From DASRHG01 sp035650655 (GTDB taxonomy: Bacteria > Desulfobacterota > Binatia > DP-6): a stretch of 55,780 nt of DNA. Position numbers and translations under genes: made by a program. The stretch lies in contig DASRHG010000079.1 in assembly GCA_035650655.1 (NCBI GenBank), positions 1 through 55,780 of the forward strand, given 5' to 3'. The notes beneath the pieces are model-generated. The model searched no databases. It saw only the letters and a list, made by a program, of their open reading frames with translations, and was not told the origin of the DNA. How positions within the stretch are numbered: the stretch's first letter is position 1; every line of letters starts with the position of its first letter. Of this stretch, positions 41,364 to 49,050 are shown piece by piece.

Positions 41364-42677
41364 ATGGCGCGCGACACGGTCGCGCTCCCCGAGGAGCGGC
41401 TTCCCGTCGTCGAGGACGCCGACGTGGTCGTCGTCGGCGGGGGCTCGGCCGGGACGGCGGCCGCCGTGACCGCGGCGCGCGCCGGCCTCCGCACGGTCCT
41501 CGTCGAGGACTCGCCCTTCCTCGGCGGGATGTCGACGGGCGGCTGCGTCGGCACGTTCTGCGGCTTCTACTACCGGGAGCGGAACGGCGACCTCGTGCGG
41601 CTCGTCGGCGGCTTCGCCGCCGAGGTGATGGACGCGCTCGGCGCGCGCGGCTTCTGCTACGGGCCGGTGCCGTTCAAGACGACGGCGGCCGTGCCGTACG
41701 TGCCGTGGGGTCTCAAGACCCTCTACGACGCGATGGCCCGCGCCGAGGACCGCCTCACGGTCTACCTCCACGCGCGCTTCGTCCGCGCGCTCGCGCCCGG
41801 CGGCGCGATCGAGGCCGTGACCGTCGCGACGCGGAGCGGCTACGTCGCCGTGCGCGCGCCCTACTTCATCGACGCGAGCGGCGACGCGGCGCTCGCCCTC
41901 GCGGCCGGCGCGCCGACCGCCGTCGGCGAGACGATCCAGTTCCCGTCGATGATGTTCTACATGCAGCACGTCGATCTCGAGGCGGCGATGCCTCACCTGC
42001 TCGCGTTCGGCGAGCTGCTCGGGCGGCACTTCGAGACGGCCGGGCTCCCGCGGCGCTCGGGGAATCTCATCCCCACCGGGCGGCCGGGCGAGGTGCTCGT
42101 CGCGATGAGCCGGGTCGCGATCGCCGGGCGCGCCGTCGACGCGAGCGACCCGCACGAGCTGACGCTCGGCGAGATGCTCGGCCGCGAGCAGGCGGCGCGG
42201 TGCGCGGACTTCCTCCGCGCGCACGTGCCGGGCTTCGGCGACGCGTTCATCGCCGACACGGCGCCCCGTCTCGGCGTCCGCGAGACGCGCCGGCTCCTCG
42301 GCCGCTACGCCCTCACCGAGGCCGACGTCCTCGGCGGACGCCGGTTCGACGACGGCATCTGCCGCGCGGCGTGGCCGATCGAGCTGCACGTCGCGGACGG
42401 GCGGACGGAGTGGCGCTTCCTGGAAGACGGGCTCTGGTACACGGTGCCGTTCCGCTGCCTCGTGCCGGAGGGCGTCTCGAACCTGCTCGTCGCCGGACGC
42501 TGCGTCTCGGCGACGCGCGAGGCGTTCGGGTCGGTCCGCGTCATCGGGCCGTGCATGGCCGAAGGCCAGGCGGCGGCGGCGGCCGTGGCCCTCGCGCGTC
42601 CACACGGGACGCGGCCGGGAGACGTCGACGCGGGCGAGCTGCGCGCGCGCCTCGCGGCGCTCGGCGCCCTCCTTTGA
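41364..42677 (+). CDS. FAD-dependent oxidoreductase (FAD_oxidored/PF12831 type)
   Basis: 437 residues. The N-terminal dinucleotide motif is V-V-V-G-G-G-S-A-G-T-A-A (about 22-33), followed by the redox-type GGMSTGGCVGTFCGFY motif and YFIDASGDAALALAAGAP. The C-terminal FAD motif is NLLVAGRCVSATREAFGSVR, then MAEGQAAAAA. This group is related to fumarate-reductase/thiazole-synthase-like flavoproteins with no fixed substrate. Cys in GGCVGTFCG may take part in catalysis. It is probably co-transcribed with the upstream hypothetical. Confidence 0.9.
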   Translation: MARDTVALPEERLPVVEDADVVVVGGGSAGTAAAVTAARAGLRTVLVEDSPFLGGMSTGGCVGTFCGFYYRERNGDLVRLVGGFAAEVMDALGARGFCYGPVPFKTTAAVPYVPWGLKTLYDAMARAEDRLTVYLHARFVRALAPGGAIEAVTVATRSGYVAVRAPYFIDASGDAALALAAGAPTAVGETIQFPSMMFYMQHVDLEAAMPHLLAFGELLGRHFETAGLPRRSGNLIPTGRPGEVLVAMSRVAIAGRAVDASDPHELTLGEMLGREQAARCADFLRAHVPGFGDAFIADTAPRLGVRETRRLLGRYALTEADVLGGRRFDDGICRAAWPIELHVADGRTEWRFLEDGLWYTVPFRCLVPEGVSNLLVAGRCVSATREAFGSVRVIGPCMAEGQAAAAAVALARPHGTRPGDVDAGELRARLAALGALL

Positions 42678-42687
42678 CCGCCGCGCC

Positions 42688-42716
42688 TTGTGTCGCACCC
42701 GCCCGCCCGTTACCGT
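42688..42716 (+). promoter_or_regulatory. promoter of the L,D-transpeptidase gene
   Basis: TTGTGT (42688-42693), 17-nt spacer, TACCGT (42711-42716). Start near 42723, leaving a 27-nt leader with the SD GGGGAGGAG. Confidence 0.4.
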
Positions 42717-42749
42717 TGACGGTCGAGGGGCTGGGGAGGAGACGTCCGG

Positions 42750-43826
42750 ATGCGGCGACTGACAGGGGCTTTCATGGCGATGGCGCTCGTGTGGGGCCTC
42801 TCGTCCCCGGCGCGCGCCGAGTTCGACGAGGACGAGTTCGCACGCAAGACGATCCCGAGCTACGCGATCGCGACCCCCCAGAAGGGGCAGCCGCCGGTCG
42901 ACACGGTGATCGGGCAGGTGCGGACGTACCGCATCCGCAAGGGCGACACGTTGATCGACCTCGCCCGCTACTACGACCTCGGCTACAACGAGCTCCTCGA
43001 CGCGAACCCGGCGATCGACCCCTGGGTCCCGCCCGCGGGCGCGACGATCCTGCTGCCGACGGAGTGGATCCTCCCCTGCTGCTCGTACGAGGGCATCGTC
43101 GTGAACATCCCCGAGATGCGTCTATTCTTCTACCGGCGCTCGCCGCAGGATCCGCGCACGACGATCGTCAACACGTACCCCGTGGGACTCGGGCGCGACG
43201 ACTGGCGGACGCCGTCCGGAAAGTTCAGAATCCGGGGCAAGACGGTCAACCCGCAATGGAACATCCCGGAGTCCATTCGCAAGGAGCACATCGCCGAGCG
43301 CGGCGATCCCCGAACGTTCATCCCGGGCGGTGCGCCAGACAATCCGCTCGGCAAGTACAGGATCGAGCTCACGCTGCCGCTCTACGGCATCCACGGCACG
43401 GACATTCCGTGGGGCGTCGGCATGCAGGTGAGCCACGGCTGCGTTCGCCTCTACCCGGAGGACATCGAGCGCCTCTTTCCGATGGTCGCGGTCGGGATGC
43501 CGGGCGAGTTCGTGTACCAGGCGGTGAAGGCCGGCCGGAAGGCGGGGGCCGTCTACGTGGAGTCGCATCGGGACATCTACGGGTACTCCCCGGCGCCGTA
43601 TCAGGAAGCGGTGGGCGCGGTGGCGCGCGCCGGGCTCACGGACCAGATCGACGAGCAGCTGCTGGTCGCGGCGCTCGAGGACGCGGGCGGCATGCCCGTC
43701 CGCGTGTCCCGCGATCCGAACGATCCGGCGCCGATCGTGAACGCGTCGAGCGCCTCGCCGGAAGGCGCGGAGGGCGGTGGTGACGGAATTCCGCCTGCGC
43801 ACGACGGCGAAGCGCGAGATGATTGA
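42750..43826 (+). CDS. LysM L,D-transpeptidase (ErfK/YbiS/YcfS/YnhG type)
   Basis: 358 residues. Signal peptide (cleavage after PARA, about residue 23), a LysM glycan-binding domain (about 58-102, YRIRKGDTLIDLARYYDLGY) and a YkuD catalytic domain (about 112-265) with HGTDIPWGVGMQVS-H229-G-C231-VRL; C231 is the nucleophile. It makes 3-3 peptidoglycan cross-links or attaches lipoprotein in the periplasm. The C-terminal 90 residues are an acidic, low-complexity tail. Strong SD before ATG 42750. The 3' end overlaps the YjbQ gene by 50 nt. Confidence 0.95.
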   Translation: MRRLTGAFMAMALVWGLSSPARAEFDEDEFARKTIPSYAIATPQKGQPPVDTVIGQVRTYRIRKGDTLIDLARYYDLGYNELLDANPAIDPWVPPAGATILLPTEWILPCCSYEGIVVNIPEMRLFFYRRSPQDPRTTIVNTYPVGLGRDDWRTPSGKFRIRGKTVNPQWNIPESIRKEHIAERGDPRTFIPGGAPDNPLGKYRIELTLPLYGIHGTDIPWGVGMQVSHGCVRLYPEDIERLFPMVAVGMPGEFVYQAVKAGRKAGAVYVESHRDIYGYSPAPYQEAVGAVARAGLTDQIDEQLLVAALEDAGGMPVRVSRDPNDPAPIVNASSASPEGAEGGGDGIPPAHDGEARDD

Positions 43827-44172
43827 CCTCACCGACCGCGTGGCGGCGATCGTCGCGCGGGCGGACGTGGCCGAAGGCCTCTGCAGCGTCTACACGCCGC
43901 ACGCGACCGCTGCGATCGTCGTCAACGAGAACGACGATCCGAACGTCTGCGTCGACGTGCTCGACGCGCTCGACCGCCTGATCCCCGCCGGCGTCTGGCG
44001 GCACGATCGCGTCGACGGCAACGCCGCCTCGCACATCCAGGCCGCGATCCTCGGGCCGGGCGAGACGATTCCCGTCCGCGACGGGAAGCTCTGCCTCGGC
44101 CGCTGGCAGGCCGTGATGCTGGTCGAGCTGGACGGGCCGCGCGAGCGGCGCGTCCTCGTGACCGTCCGTTAG
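43777..44172 (+). CDS. yjbQ: YjbQ/UPF0047 family protein
   Basis: 131 residues. Family signatures: the TPHATAAIVVNEND segment, H and N of DGNAASHIQAAILG, and the terminal LGRWQAVMLVELDGPRERRV (quoted exactly at 20). Members can substitute weakly for thiamin-phosphate synthase, but their true role is unsettled. It begins at GTG 43777 inside the 3' end of the L,D-transpeptidase gene, so expression is probably coupled. Confidence 0.93.
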   Translation: MVTEFRLRTTAKREMIDLTDRVAAIVARADVAEGLCSVYTPHATAAIVVNENDDPNVCVDVLDALDRLIPAGVWRHDRVDGNAASHIQAAILGPGETIPVRDGKLCLGRWQAVMLVELDGPRERRVLVTVR

Positions 44173-44188
44173 TCCCGCCTGCGCGCGC

Positions 44189-44614
44189 TCAGGCGGTCTT
44201 CTGGTGCAGGTCGGGCTCTCCGCTCTCGGTCGGAAGGGCCACGACCTTCGGGCGCCGGCCGGTCGGGTTGCGCTCCCGCCACTCGCGCAGGCCGCGCCGC
44301 ACGTACTCCGCGTTGATCTCGAGCGTGTCGCAGATGTTCTCGAAGGAGAACAGCCAGCTGCGGTCGGTCGACGTCACCCACTCCCGCGACTCCTCGAACA
44401 TCTGGCGGCCTCGGGGATCCCGCGCGTGCGCGTACTTCTGGTAGCAATCGATCGCGTCTTCGAGCACGGCGAGCATCAGCAGGCGCTCCCGCTCGAGTCC
44501 GCCCTCGCGGCGAAACGCCGCGAAGAACTGGGCCGGCAGGAGAACGTCCGGCTCGAAGAGGCCCGCCAGCCGATCGTGTCCGGCCGAGAAGCCCCGCTTT
44601 CCTTTTGCAACCAT
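44189..44614 (-). CDS. orphan-family protein, paralogue of the 3162-3509 gene
   Basis: 141 residues, soluble. Core ERLLMLAVLEDAIDCYQKY, then SREWVTSTDRSWLFSFENIC and DTLEINAEYVRRGLREW; the aligned positions of the 3162 protein read LMAAVLEDA, REWMASRDTTWPFSYERIC and EALDLDPNTVRR. It has an extra N-terminal 30 residues and a basic tail. The last helices could form a helix-turn-helix (EYVRRGLREWR). ATG 44614 has a GGGAGG SD; earlier in-frame ATGs lack one. Function unknown. Confidence 0.8.
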   Translation of the reverse strand: MVAKGKRGFSAGHDRLAGLFEPDVLLPAQFFAAFRREGGLERERLLMLAVLEDAIDCYQKYAHARDPRGRQMFEESREWVTSTDRSWLFSFENICDTLEINAEYVRRGLREWRERNPTGRRPKVVALPTESGEPDLHQKTA

Positions 44615-44659
44615 TCTGCCCGCCTCCCCTCCGAATGGGCGCCACCTGGCCGCCCACCG

Positions 44660-44676
44660 CTGGCGCAACGCGCCAG
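44660..44676 (-). promoter_or_regulatory. hairpin in the leader of the 44614 gene
   Basis: Perfect 7-bp stem CTGGCGC-gtt-GCGCCAG (minus strand) about 46 nt upstream of the start codon. GCAACTCGC occurs a little further upstream, as it does in the leader of the paralogue at 3162. Confidence 0.4.
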
Positions 44677-44708
44677 GTCACCTACCACGCTCGCGAGTTG
44701 CAAAAGAA

Positions 44709-44740
44709 CCACCCGGGGATGAAAAAGCTTTCCACCCGGG
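44709..44740. repeat. direct repeat CCACCCGGG x2, 23-nt period
   Basis: CCACCCGGG at 44709-44717 and 44732-44740, each with the palindrome CCCGGG, separated by an AT-rich GATGAAAAAGCTTT spacer. It lies 95-126 nt upstream of the 44614 gene and 74-105 nt beyond the 3' end of the MFS gene at 44814. Two-turn spacing fits a regulator binding site. Confidence 0.35.
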
Positions 44741-44813
44741 ATTAGCGCCCCTTATCGCAAAGCGCGGGAAGAAAGCAAGGACCTTCGGTGTAGATTCGCA
44801 CCGGACCGAAGGG

Positions 44814-46046
44814 CTACCCGTGACGGTGGAGCCCCAGGACCTCCGTCTCGGGGACCCCGCCCGCCGAGACGCCGGCGACCGTGATCGCGAGGGCGACGAG
44901 CGCGCATCCTGCCGCCGCCGCGTAGGGCGCCCGTCCGCCGAGCGCGTCGAAGACGAAGCCACCGCTCGCCGGACCGACCACCCGGGCGGCGGCCGAGAGC
45001 GACTGCGAGACGCCGAGCACCCCGCCCTGCCGCCTCGCCCCGGCCGTCTTCGAGACGAGGCTTGAGAGGGATGGGCTCGAAAGCCCTTGCCCGGCGACGA
45101 CGAGGCCGAGCGCCGCGAGGAGCGTCCCCGCGCCCTCCGCCCGCGGGATCCAGGCGAGGCCGACGGCGAGCGCGACCGTGCCGGCCAGCACGAGCTGTCG
45201 CTCCGGGAGACGGCGGTTCAACCGCCCGACGAGGACCCCCTGCACGACGACGGCGACGACGCCCATGTAGAGCCAGAGCGCGTCCACGGCCGCCGGGCCG
45301 TAGCGGAAGAGGTGGTTCGCCGCGAGCGAGAACGTCCCTTCGAGGACGGCAAAGCAGAGGGTGACGAGGAAGAAGACGGCGAAGAGCGGCGCCGCACCCG
45401 CCGGCGCAGCCGCCTCCCGGAGCGCGGCGGCGGACAGCGGGTGCCGGAACGGCCGCGGCGCGCGCGCGGCGGGCGGCAGCGACTCGGGCAGGCGGAGGCT
45501 CGCGAGGAGCACGTTCGCGAGGCAGAGGAGCGCCGCCGCGAGCTCCGGCACGCTGGGACCGACGAGCGAGAGCGCGCCGCCGAGCGCCGGGCCGACGACC
45601 ATGCCGAGCCCGAACGCCGCGCCGATCATCCCCATGCCGCGTGCGCGGTCCGCGGCCGTCGTGACGTCCGCGATGTACGCCTGGGCGACCGGTACGTTCG
45701 CGCCCGCGAGACCGGCGAGGGTGCGCGCGACGAACAGCATGGCGAGCGCCGCGTCGCCGAGCCACCACGCGGCGGCGAGAAGGAGGTAGCTCACGGTCGA
45801 TCCCGCGAGGCTCACGAGGAGCACCGGGCGGCGGCCGACGCGATCCGAGACGCGGCCCCAGACGGGCGCGAACAGGAGCTGCATCAGCGAGTACACGGCG
45901 ATCAGCGCGCCCGCCTCGAACGGCGTCGCCCGCAGGCGCTCGGCATAGATGGGCAGGAGCGGGATGACGATCCCGAAGCCCAGCAGGTCGATGAAGACGG
46001 TCAGGAAGAGGACGGCGAGCGGCGCGCGAGCGGCCGGCGGCGACAC
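44814..46046 (-). CDS. MFS drug/metabolite efflux transporter, TetA-like
   Basis: 410 residues, twelve membrane helices. LFLTVFIDLLGFGIVIPLLP in TM1, the GRVSDRVGRRPVLLV loop 2-3 motif A and GAAFGLGMVVGPALGG motif C are typical of proton-driven TetA/Bcr-type exporters. It starts at GTG 46046, 31 nt after the headless LexA-like gene on the same strand, so it may be in that gene's operon. Substrate unknown. Confidence 0.92.
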   Translation of the reverse strand: MSPPAARAPLAVLFLTVFIDLLGFGIVIPLLPIYAERLRATPFEAGALIAVYSLMQLLFAPVWGRVSDRVGRRPVLLVSLAGSTVSYLLLAAAWWLGDAALAMLFVARTLAGLAGANVPVAQAYIADVTTAADRARGMGMIGAAFGLGMVVGPALGGALSLVGPSVPELAAALLCLANVLLASLRLPESLPPAARAPRPFRHPLSAAALREAAAPAGAAPLFAVFFLVTLCFAVLEGTFSLAANHLFRYGPAAVDALWLYMGVVAVVVQGVLVGRLNRRLPERQLVLAGTVALAVGLAWIPRAEGAGTLLAALGLVVAGQGLSSPSLSSLVSKTAGARRQGGVLGVSQSLSAAARVVGPASGGFVFDALGGRAPYAAAAGCALVALAITVAGVSAGGVPETEVLGLHRHG

Positions 46047-46077
46047 CGCGCGAGGAAACCGGAAAGGATGCGGGCAG

Positions 46078-46827
46078 TCAACACTGCACGTTCGACGCCG
46101 AACGCGGACGCGCCGCGCGCGCGAGCCGCGCCATCACGGCGCTCGCCTCGTCGAGCAGCGCGCGGCGGAGGCGGGGCGTCGTCGTCTCGAGGTAGCAGTC
46201 GCGCAGCGCCCGGAGGCTGCGCGCGAGCTCGCGCGTGCGCGCCGCCTCCGGGCCGCGGCTTGCCGCGGCCCGCTCCTCGGCGTCGCGCAGGGCGGAGGCC
46301 ATCGCCTCGAGCGCGAGGTCGAGCGTTCCGTCGTCCGCGCAGAGGAGCGGCGGCGAGACGGGACGCGGGCGGCGCGCGCGTGCGGGCGAGCGGAAGCCGT
46401 GTCGGCGCAGAACCCCGACGACGACGCCGATCACGCGCACCCGCTCGGCGCCCACGACGAGCGGCAGCATCTCGCGGTTCGCGGGCTGGAGCCGGACGCG
46501 TCCGTTCGGCTCCCGGAAGAGCCGCTTCACCGTGACGCCGCCGTCGACCTCGGCGACGATCGTCTGTCCGTTCTGCGCCGTCTCCCGCGGCTCGACGATC
46601 AGGTAGTCGCCGTCGTGGATGCCCTCGTCCGTCATCGACGTCCCGCGGACGCGCAGCGCGAAGACCTTCCGCCCCGTCCACAACCCCGGCGGCACCGTGA
46701 GCACGTCCTCCACCGCGAACGCTTGGAGCGGCGTGCCCGCCGCGACCGTCCCGAGGAGCGGGACGGCCATCCCGTCCCCCTCCTCCACCGCGATCCGCCG
46801 CCATTCCCTCGCCGAGCCCGCTTCCAT
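46078..46827 (-). CDS. S24 (LexA/UmuD-like) protein without a DNA-binding head
   Basis: 249 residues. The S24 peptidase domain starts almost at once: cleavage site A30-G31 in GTVAAGTPL, nucleophile S64 in RGTSMTDEG, general base K101 in VTVKRLF. The wHTH domain of LexA is missing, as in UmuD. Residues about 135-249 form an additional Arg/Ala/Leu-rich helical region with two Cys that UmuD lacks. ATG 46827 has a GGGGAGG SD and there is no room for an upstream HTH. It may be a damage-triggered self-cleaving regulator. Good TTGACT/TAGGGG promoter. Confidence 0.85.
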   Translation of the reverse strand: MEAGSAREWRRIAVEEGDGMAVPLLGTVAAGTPLQAFAVEDVLTVPPGLWTGRKVFALRVRGTSMTDEGIHDGDYLIVEPRETAQNGQTIVAEVDGGVTVKRLFREPNGRVRLQPANREMLPLVVGAERVRVIGVVVGVLRRHGFRSPARARRPRPVSPPLLCADDGTLDLALEAMASALRDAEERAAASRGPEAARTRELARSLRALRDCYLETTTPRLRRALLDEASAVMARLARAARPRSASNVQC

Positions 46828-46875
46828 CCTGCCACCTCCCCGGCTCCCCGGAGCGCTGATCAATAGATGAGTGCT

Positions 46876-46904
46876 CCCCTAGGCGAAGAAATGGCGAAAG
46901 TCAA
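46876..46904 (-). promoter_or_regulatory. promoter of the headless LexA-like gene
   Basis: Minus strand: -35 TTGACT (46904-46899), 17-nt spacer, -10 TAGGGG (46881-46876). Start near 46869, leaving a 42-nt leader that contains TTGATCAA, a palindrome over the predicted start region. No GAACnnnnGTTC-type SOS box is seen. Confidence 0.45.
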
Positions 46905-46946
46905 GCCTGGATGGCCCCCGGGTTTCGGTCCAAGGCTCGGCGAAGG

Positions 46947-48317
46947 CTAGGCGCGGTACTCCGCGTATCTGATCAGCGGCTCGGCCTGCCGGTTCCACTC
47001 GCCGACCCACTTCTCCGCGATGACGCGAGCGGGGGACCGCCCGCGGTCGAGCTGCTCGCCGAGCCGCTCGAGGTAGACGCGTTCGTCGCGTCCCTCCTCG
47101 TCGAAGACCGCCTGCCGGCGGAGCCCCTCCTCACCGATCGCGTACAGCTCGCGCGCGAGCTCGAGCACCTTGATGCCGCGGAAGCGGGCCAGGAGCGCCT
47201 CGCGGTGCACGTCGCGGTAGAGGGCGACGTGCTCCTCGAAGCTCCATCGCTTGACGAGGTCCCAGGCGGCATCGAGACAGTCCGCGGTGTAGAAGACGCC
47301 CTTCACGAGCGCGGGGAGCGCCAGCATCCGTTCCGGCGGCTGGCTGTCGGCGGAGCGGATCTCGATGTAGCCCTTCAGGCGGACCTCCGGAAAGAGCGTC
47401 GTCAGATGGAGGTTCCAGTCGTCCATCGTGGCGCGCGTCCCCGCGGCGCCGTCCCGGAGGAAGCGACGGAAGGGGATGCCGGTCACGTCGGTCACGTAGC
47501 TCCCGTTCCGGAGGATGAAGTAGAGGGGGACGTCGAGCGCCCAGTCGACGTAGTCGCCGAAGCCGGCGCCGTCGCGGAAGACGAAGGGAAGGAGGCCGCA
47601 GCGCGCGGGATCGGTGTCGGTCCAGATGTGGCCCCGGTAGCTCATGTAGCCGTTCAGGCGGCCCTCGGACACCGAGGAGTTCGCGAACATCGCGTTCACG
47701 AGCGGCGCGATGCCCATGCCGACGCGGAGCTTCTGCATGGCGTCGCGCTCGTCGGAGTAGTCGATGTTCGCCTGCACCGTCGCCGTCTGCTTCATCATGC
47801 GCTGGCCGAGGGTGCCGACGCGCGTCATGTAGGGACCCATGATCGCGTAGCGACGCTTGGGGACCCACTCGATCTCGTCGACCGTGCTGACCGGCTGGAT
47901 CCCGAGCCCGAGCGAGGCGAGGCCCAGGTCCGTGCCGACGCTCACGACCTCCCGCACGTGCGTCCGGAGCTCCTCGTGCGCGCAATGGATGTTGGGGCAC
48001 TGCACGCCCGAGAGCTCGAGCTGCCCCCCCGGCTCGAGCGTGATCGACGCGCCCTCCCGGGCGAGCGCCACCGTCCGGCCGTTCTCCTCGCGCGGCTCCC
48101 AGCCGTAGCGCCTCGCGAGCTCGCGCAGGAGCGTCTCGATGCCGCGCGGCCCCGAGAAGGGCGCCGCCCGGCCGGTCGCGCGGTCGACGACGACCTTCTC
48201 GTACTCGGTGCCGATCATCCACCGCGCCCGCGGACGACCCGCCGCGTGCAGCTGCTCGACGAGCTGCTCGACGCTTCGGATCGGGGCCGCGTGGGCGCTC
48301 TCCCGAAAGTCCGTCAA
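46947..48317 (-). CDS. gshA: glutamate--cysteine ligase, plant/alphaproteobacterial type (GCS2)
   Basis: 456 residues. WMIGTEYEKVVVD holds the metal-binding Glu; ITLEPGGQLELSGVQCPNIH, MKQTATVQANIDYSDERDAM and MDDWNLHLTTLFPEVRLKGY followed by IEIRSADSQP are diagnostic of the plant-type ligase. It makes gamma-glutamylcysteine, the first step to glutathione. The start is TTG 48317, as no ATG/GTG is near. A TTGCGA/TAACCT promoter predicts a transcript starting 2 nt before it. No gshB is in the window. Confidence 0.94.
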   Translation of the reverse strand: MTDFRESAHAAPIRSVEQLVEQLHAAGRPRARWMIGTEYEKVVVDRATGRAAPFSGPRGIETLLRELARRYGWEPREENGRTVALAREGASITLEPGGQLELSGVQCPNIHCAHEELRTHVREVVSVGTDLGLASLGLGIQPVSTVDEIEWVPKRRYAIMGPYMTRVGTLGQRMMKQTATVQANIDYSDERDAMQKLRVGMGIAPLVNAMFANSSVSEGRLNGYMSYRGHIWTDTDPARCGLLPFVFRDGAGFGDYVDWALDVPLYFILRNGSYVTDVTGIPFRRFLRDGAAGTRATMDDWNLHLTTLFPEVRLKGYIEIRSADSQPPERMLALPALVKGVFYTADCLDAAWDLVKRWSFEEHVALYRDVHREALLARFRGIKVLELARELYAIGEEGLRRQAVFDEEGRDERVYLERLGEQLDRGRSPARVIAEKWVGEWNRQAEPLIRYAEYRA

Positions 48318-48325
48318 GGGGAGCT

Positions 48326-48355
48326 AGGTTAACCAGGGGGATCGAGCCGTCGCAA
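48326..48355 (-). promoter_or_regulatory. promoter of gshA, leaderless TTG start
   Basis: Minus strand: -35 TTGCGA (48355-48350), 18-nt spacer, -10 TAACCT (48331-48326). Start near 48319, 2 nt before the TTG start codon at 48317. Confidence 0.5.
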
Positions 48356-48366
48356 GGACGGCCGGC

Positions 48367-49050
48367 TCAGGGGCCGAAGAGGCGGGCGTGGTACGCCCGG
48401 AGGAGAACCGCGAGGGCGAGGCCGACGGCGATCGCGACGGCGGGAAGCTCGGCCGGCACGAACGGCTGCCGCCCGCGGAGCACGGCCGCGAACGGCACGA
48501 TCGACGTGGCCCGCACGAGGCCGGCGTATCCCCGGACCTCGGCCGCTTTCCGGGTGTCCTGGTGGCGGGCGCCGATCCAGGCGAAGAGCGGGAACCCGCC
48601 GAAGAAAAGCACGTCGCCGAGCGTCCCGTTCACGAGGAGGTGTGCCGCGCCGAAGAGGCCGAACCCGGCGAGCATCGGGTGGCGCGTGACGCGCACGAGC
48701 CCGCGCGCCACCGCGGGACCGCGGGCCAGCATCGCGCTCGGCGCCGTCGACGACGGGAGCACGGAGGCGACGACCAGGATCGTGGCGAGGCCCATGAGCA
48801 CGTGATTCACGAAGCGGGCCGCCCCGGGCGGCCCGAGCGAGAGCCAGAGGAGCGGCCCGGCGTGCTTGTGCGTCGCGAAGATCCAGACGAGGGGGACGAA
48901 GAGCCCGAGCGCGACCAGGGAGTAGACGCCGCGAAAGCCGTCCGCGCCGAGGCGCGCGATCGCCGCGGGCCGGACACGCGCGCTCGAGAGGGCGAGGTGT
49001 GTCGCCATGAACGCGGCCCAGAGCAGCCCGATCGCGACGGCGGCGTCCAT
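48367..49050 (-). CDS. NnrU-family membrane protein
   Basis: 227 residues with six or so membrane helices. ARLGADGFRGVYSLVALGLF, VRVTRHPMLAGFGLFGAAHL with the R-H-P motif, and LFFGGFPLFAWIGARHQDTR (all parts of the NnrU domain). NnrU proteins are linked to denitrification or carotenoid/isomerase relatives (Z-ISO), with uncertain chemistry. The start overlaps the stop of the GPH symporter gene (ATGA), forming a two-gene operon. Confidence 0.92.
   Translation of the reverse strand: MDAAVAIGLLWAAFMATHLALSSARVRPAAIARLGADGFRGVYSLVALGLFVPLVWIFATHKHAGPLLWLSLGPPGAARFVNHVLMGLATILVVASVLPSSTAPSAMLARGPAVARGLVRVTRHPMLAGFGLFGAAHLLVNGTLGDVLFFGGFPLFAWIGARHQDTRKAAEVRGYAGLVRATSIVPFAAVLRGRQPFVPAELPAVAIAVGLALAVLLRAYHARLFGP

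Noticed and set aside
46828..46875. SOS operator in front of the headless LexA-like gene
   Set aside because: Neither GAACnnnnGTTC nor CTGTnnnnnnnnACAG-type boxes are present; only a TTGATCAA palindrome.
46911..48332. 473-residue open frame opposite gshA, and similar long frames opposite glcD, the GPH symporter (49092-50540), the MoxR pair (20640-22841) and others
   Set aside because: Low-complexity Arg/Glu/Asp/Val-rich shadows of GC-rich coding DNA with no domain, signal or SD; the opposite frame encodes a clear family protein.
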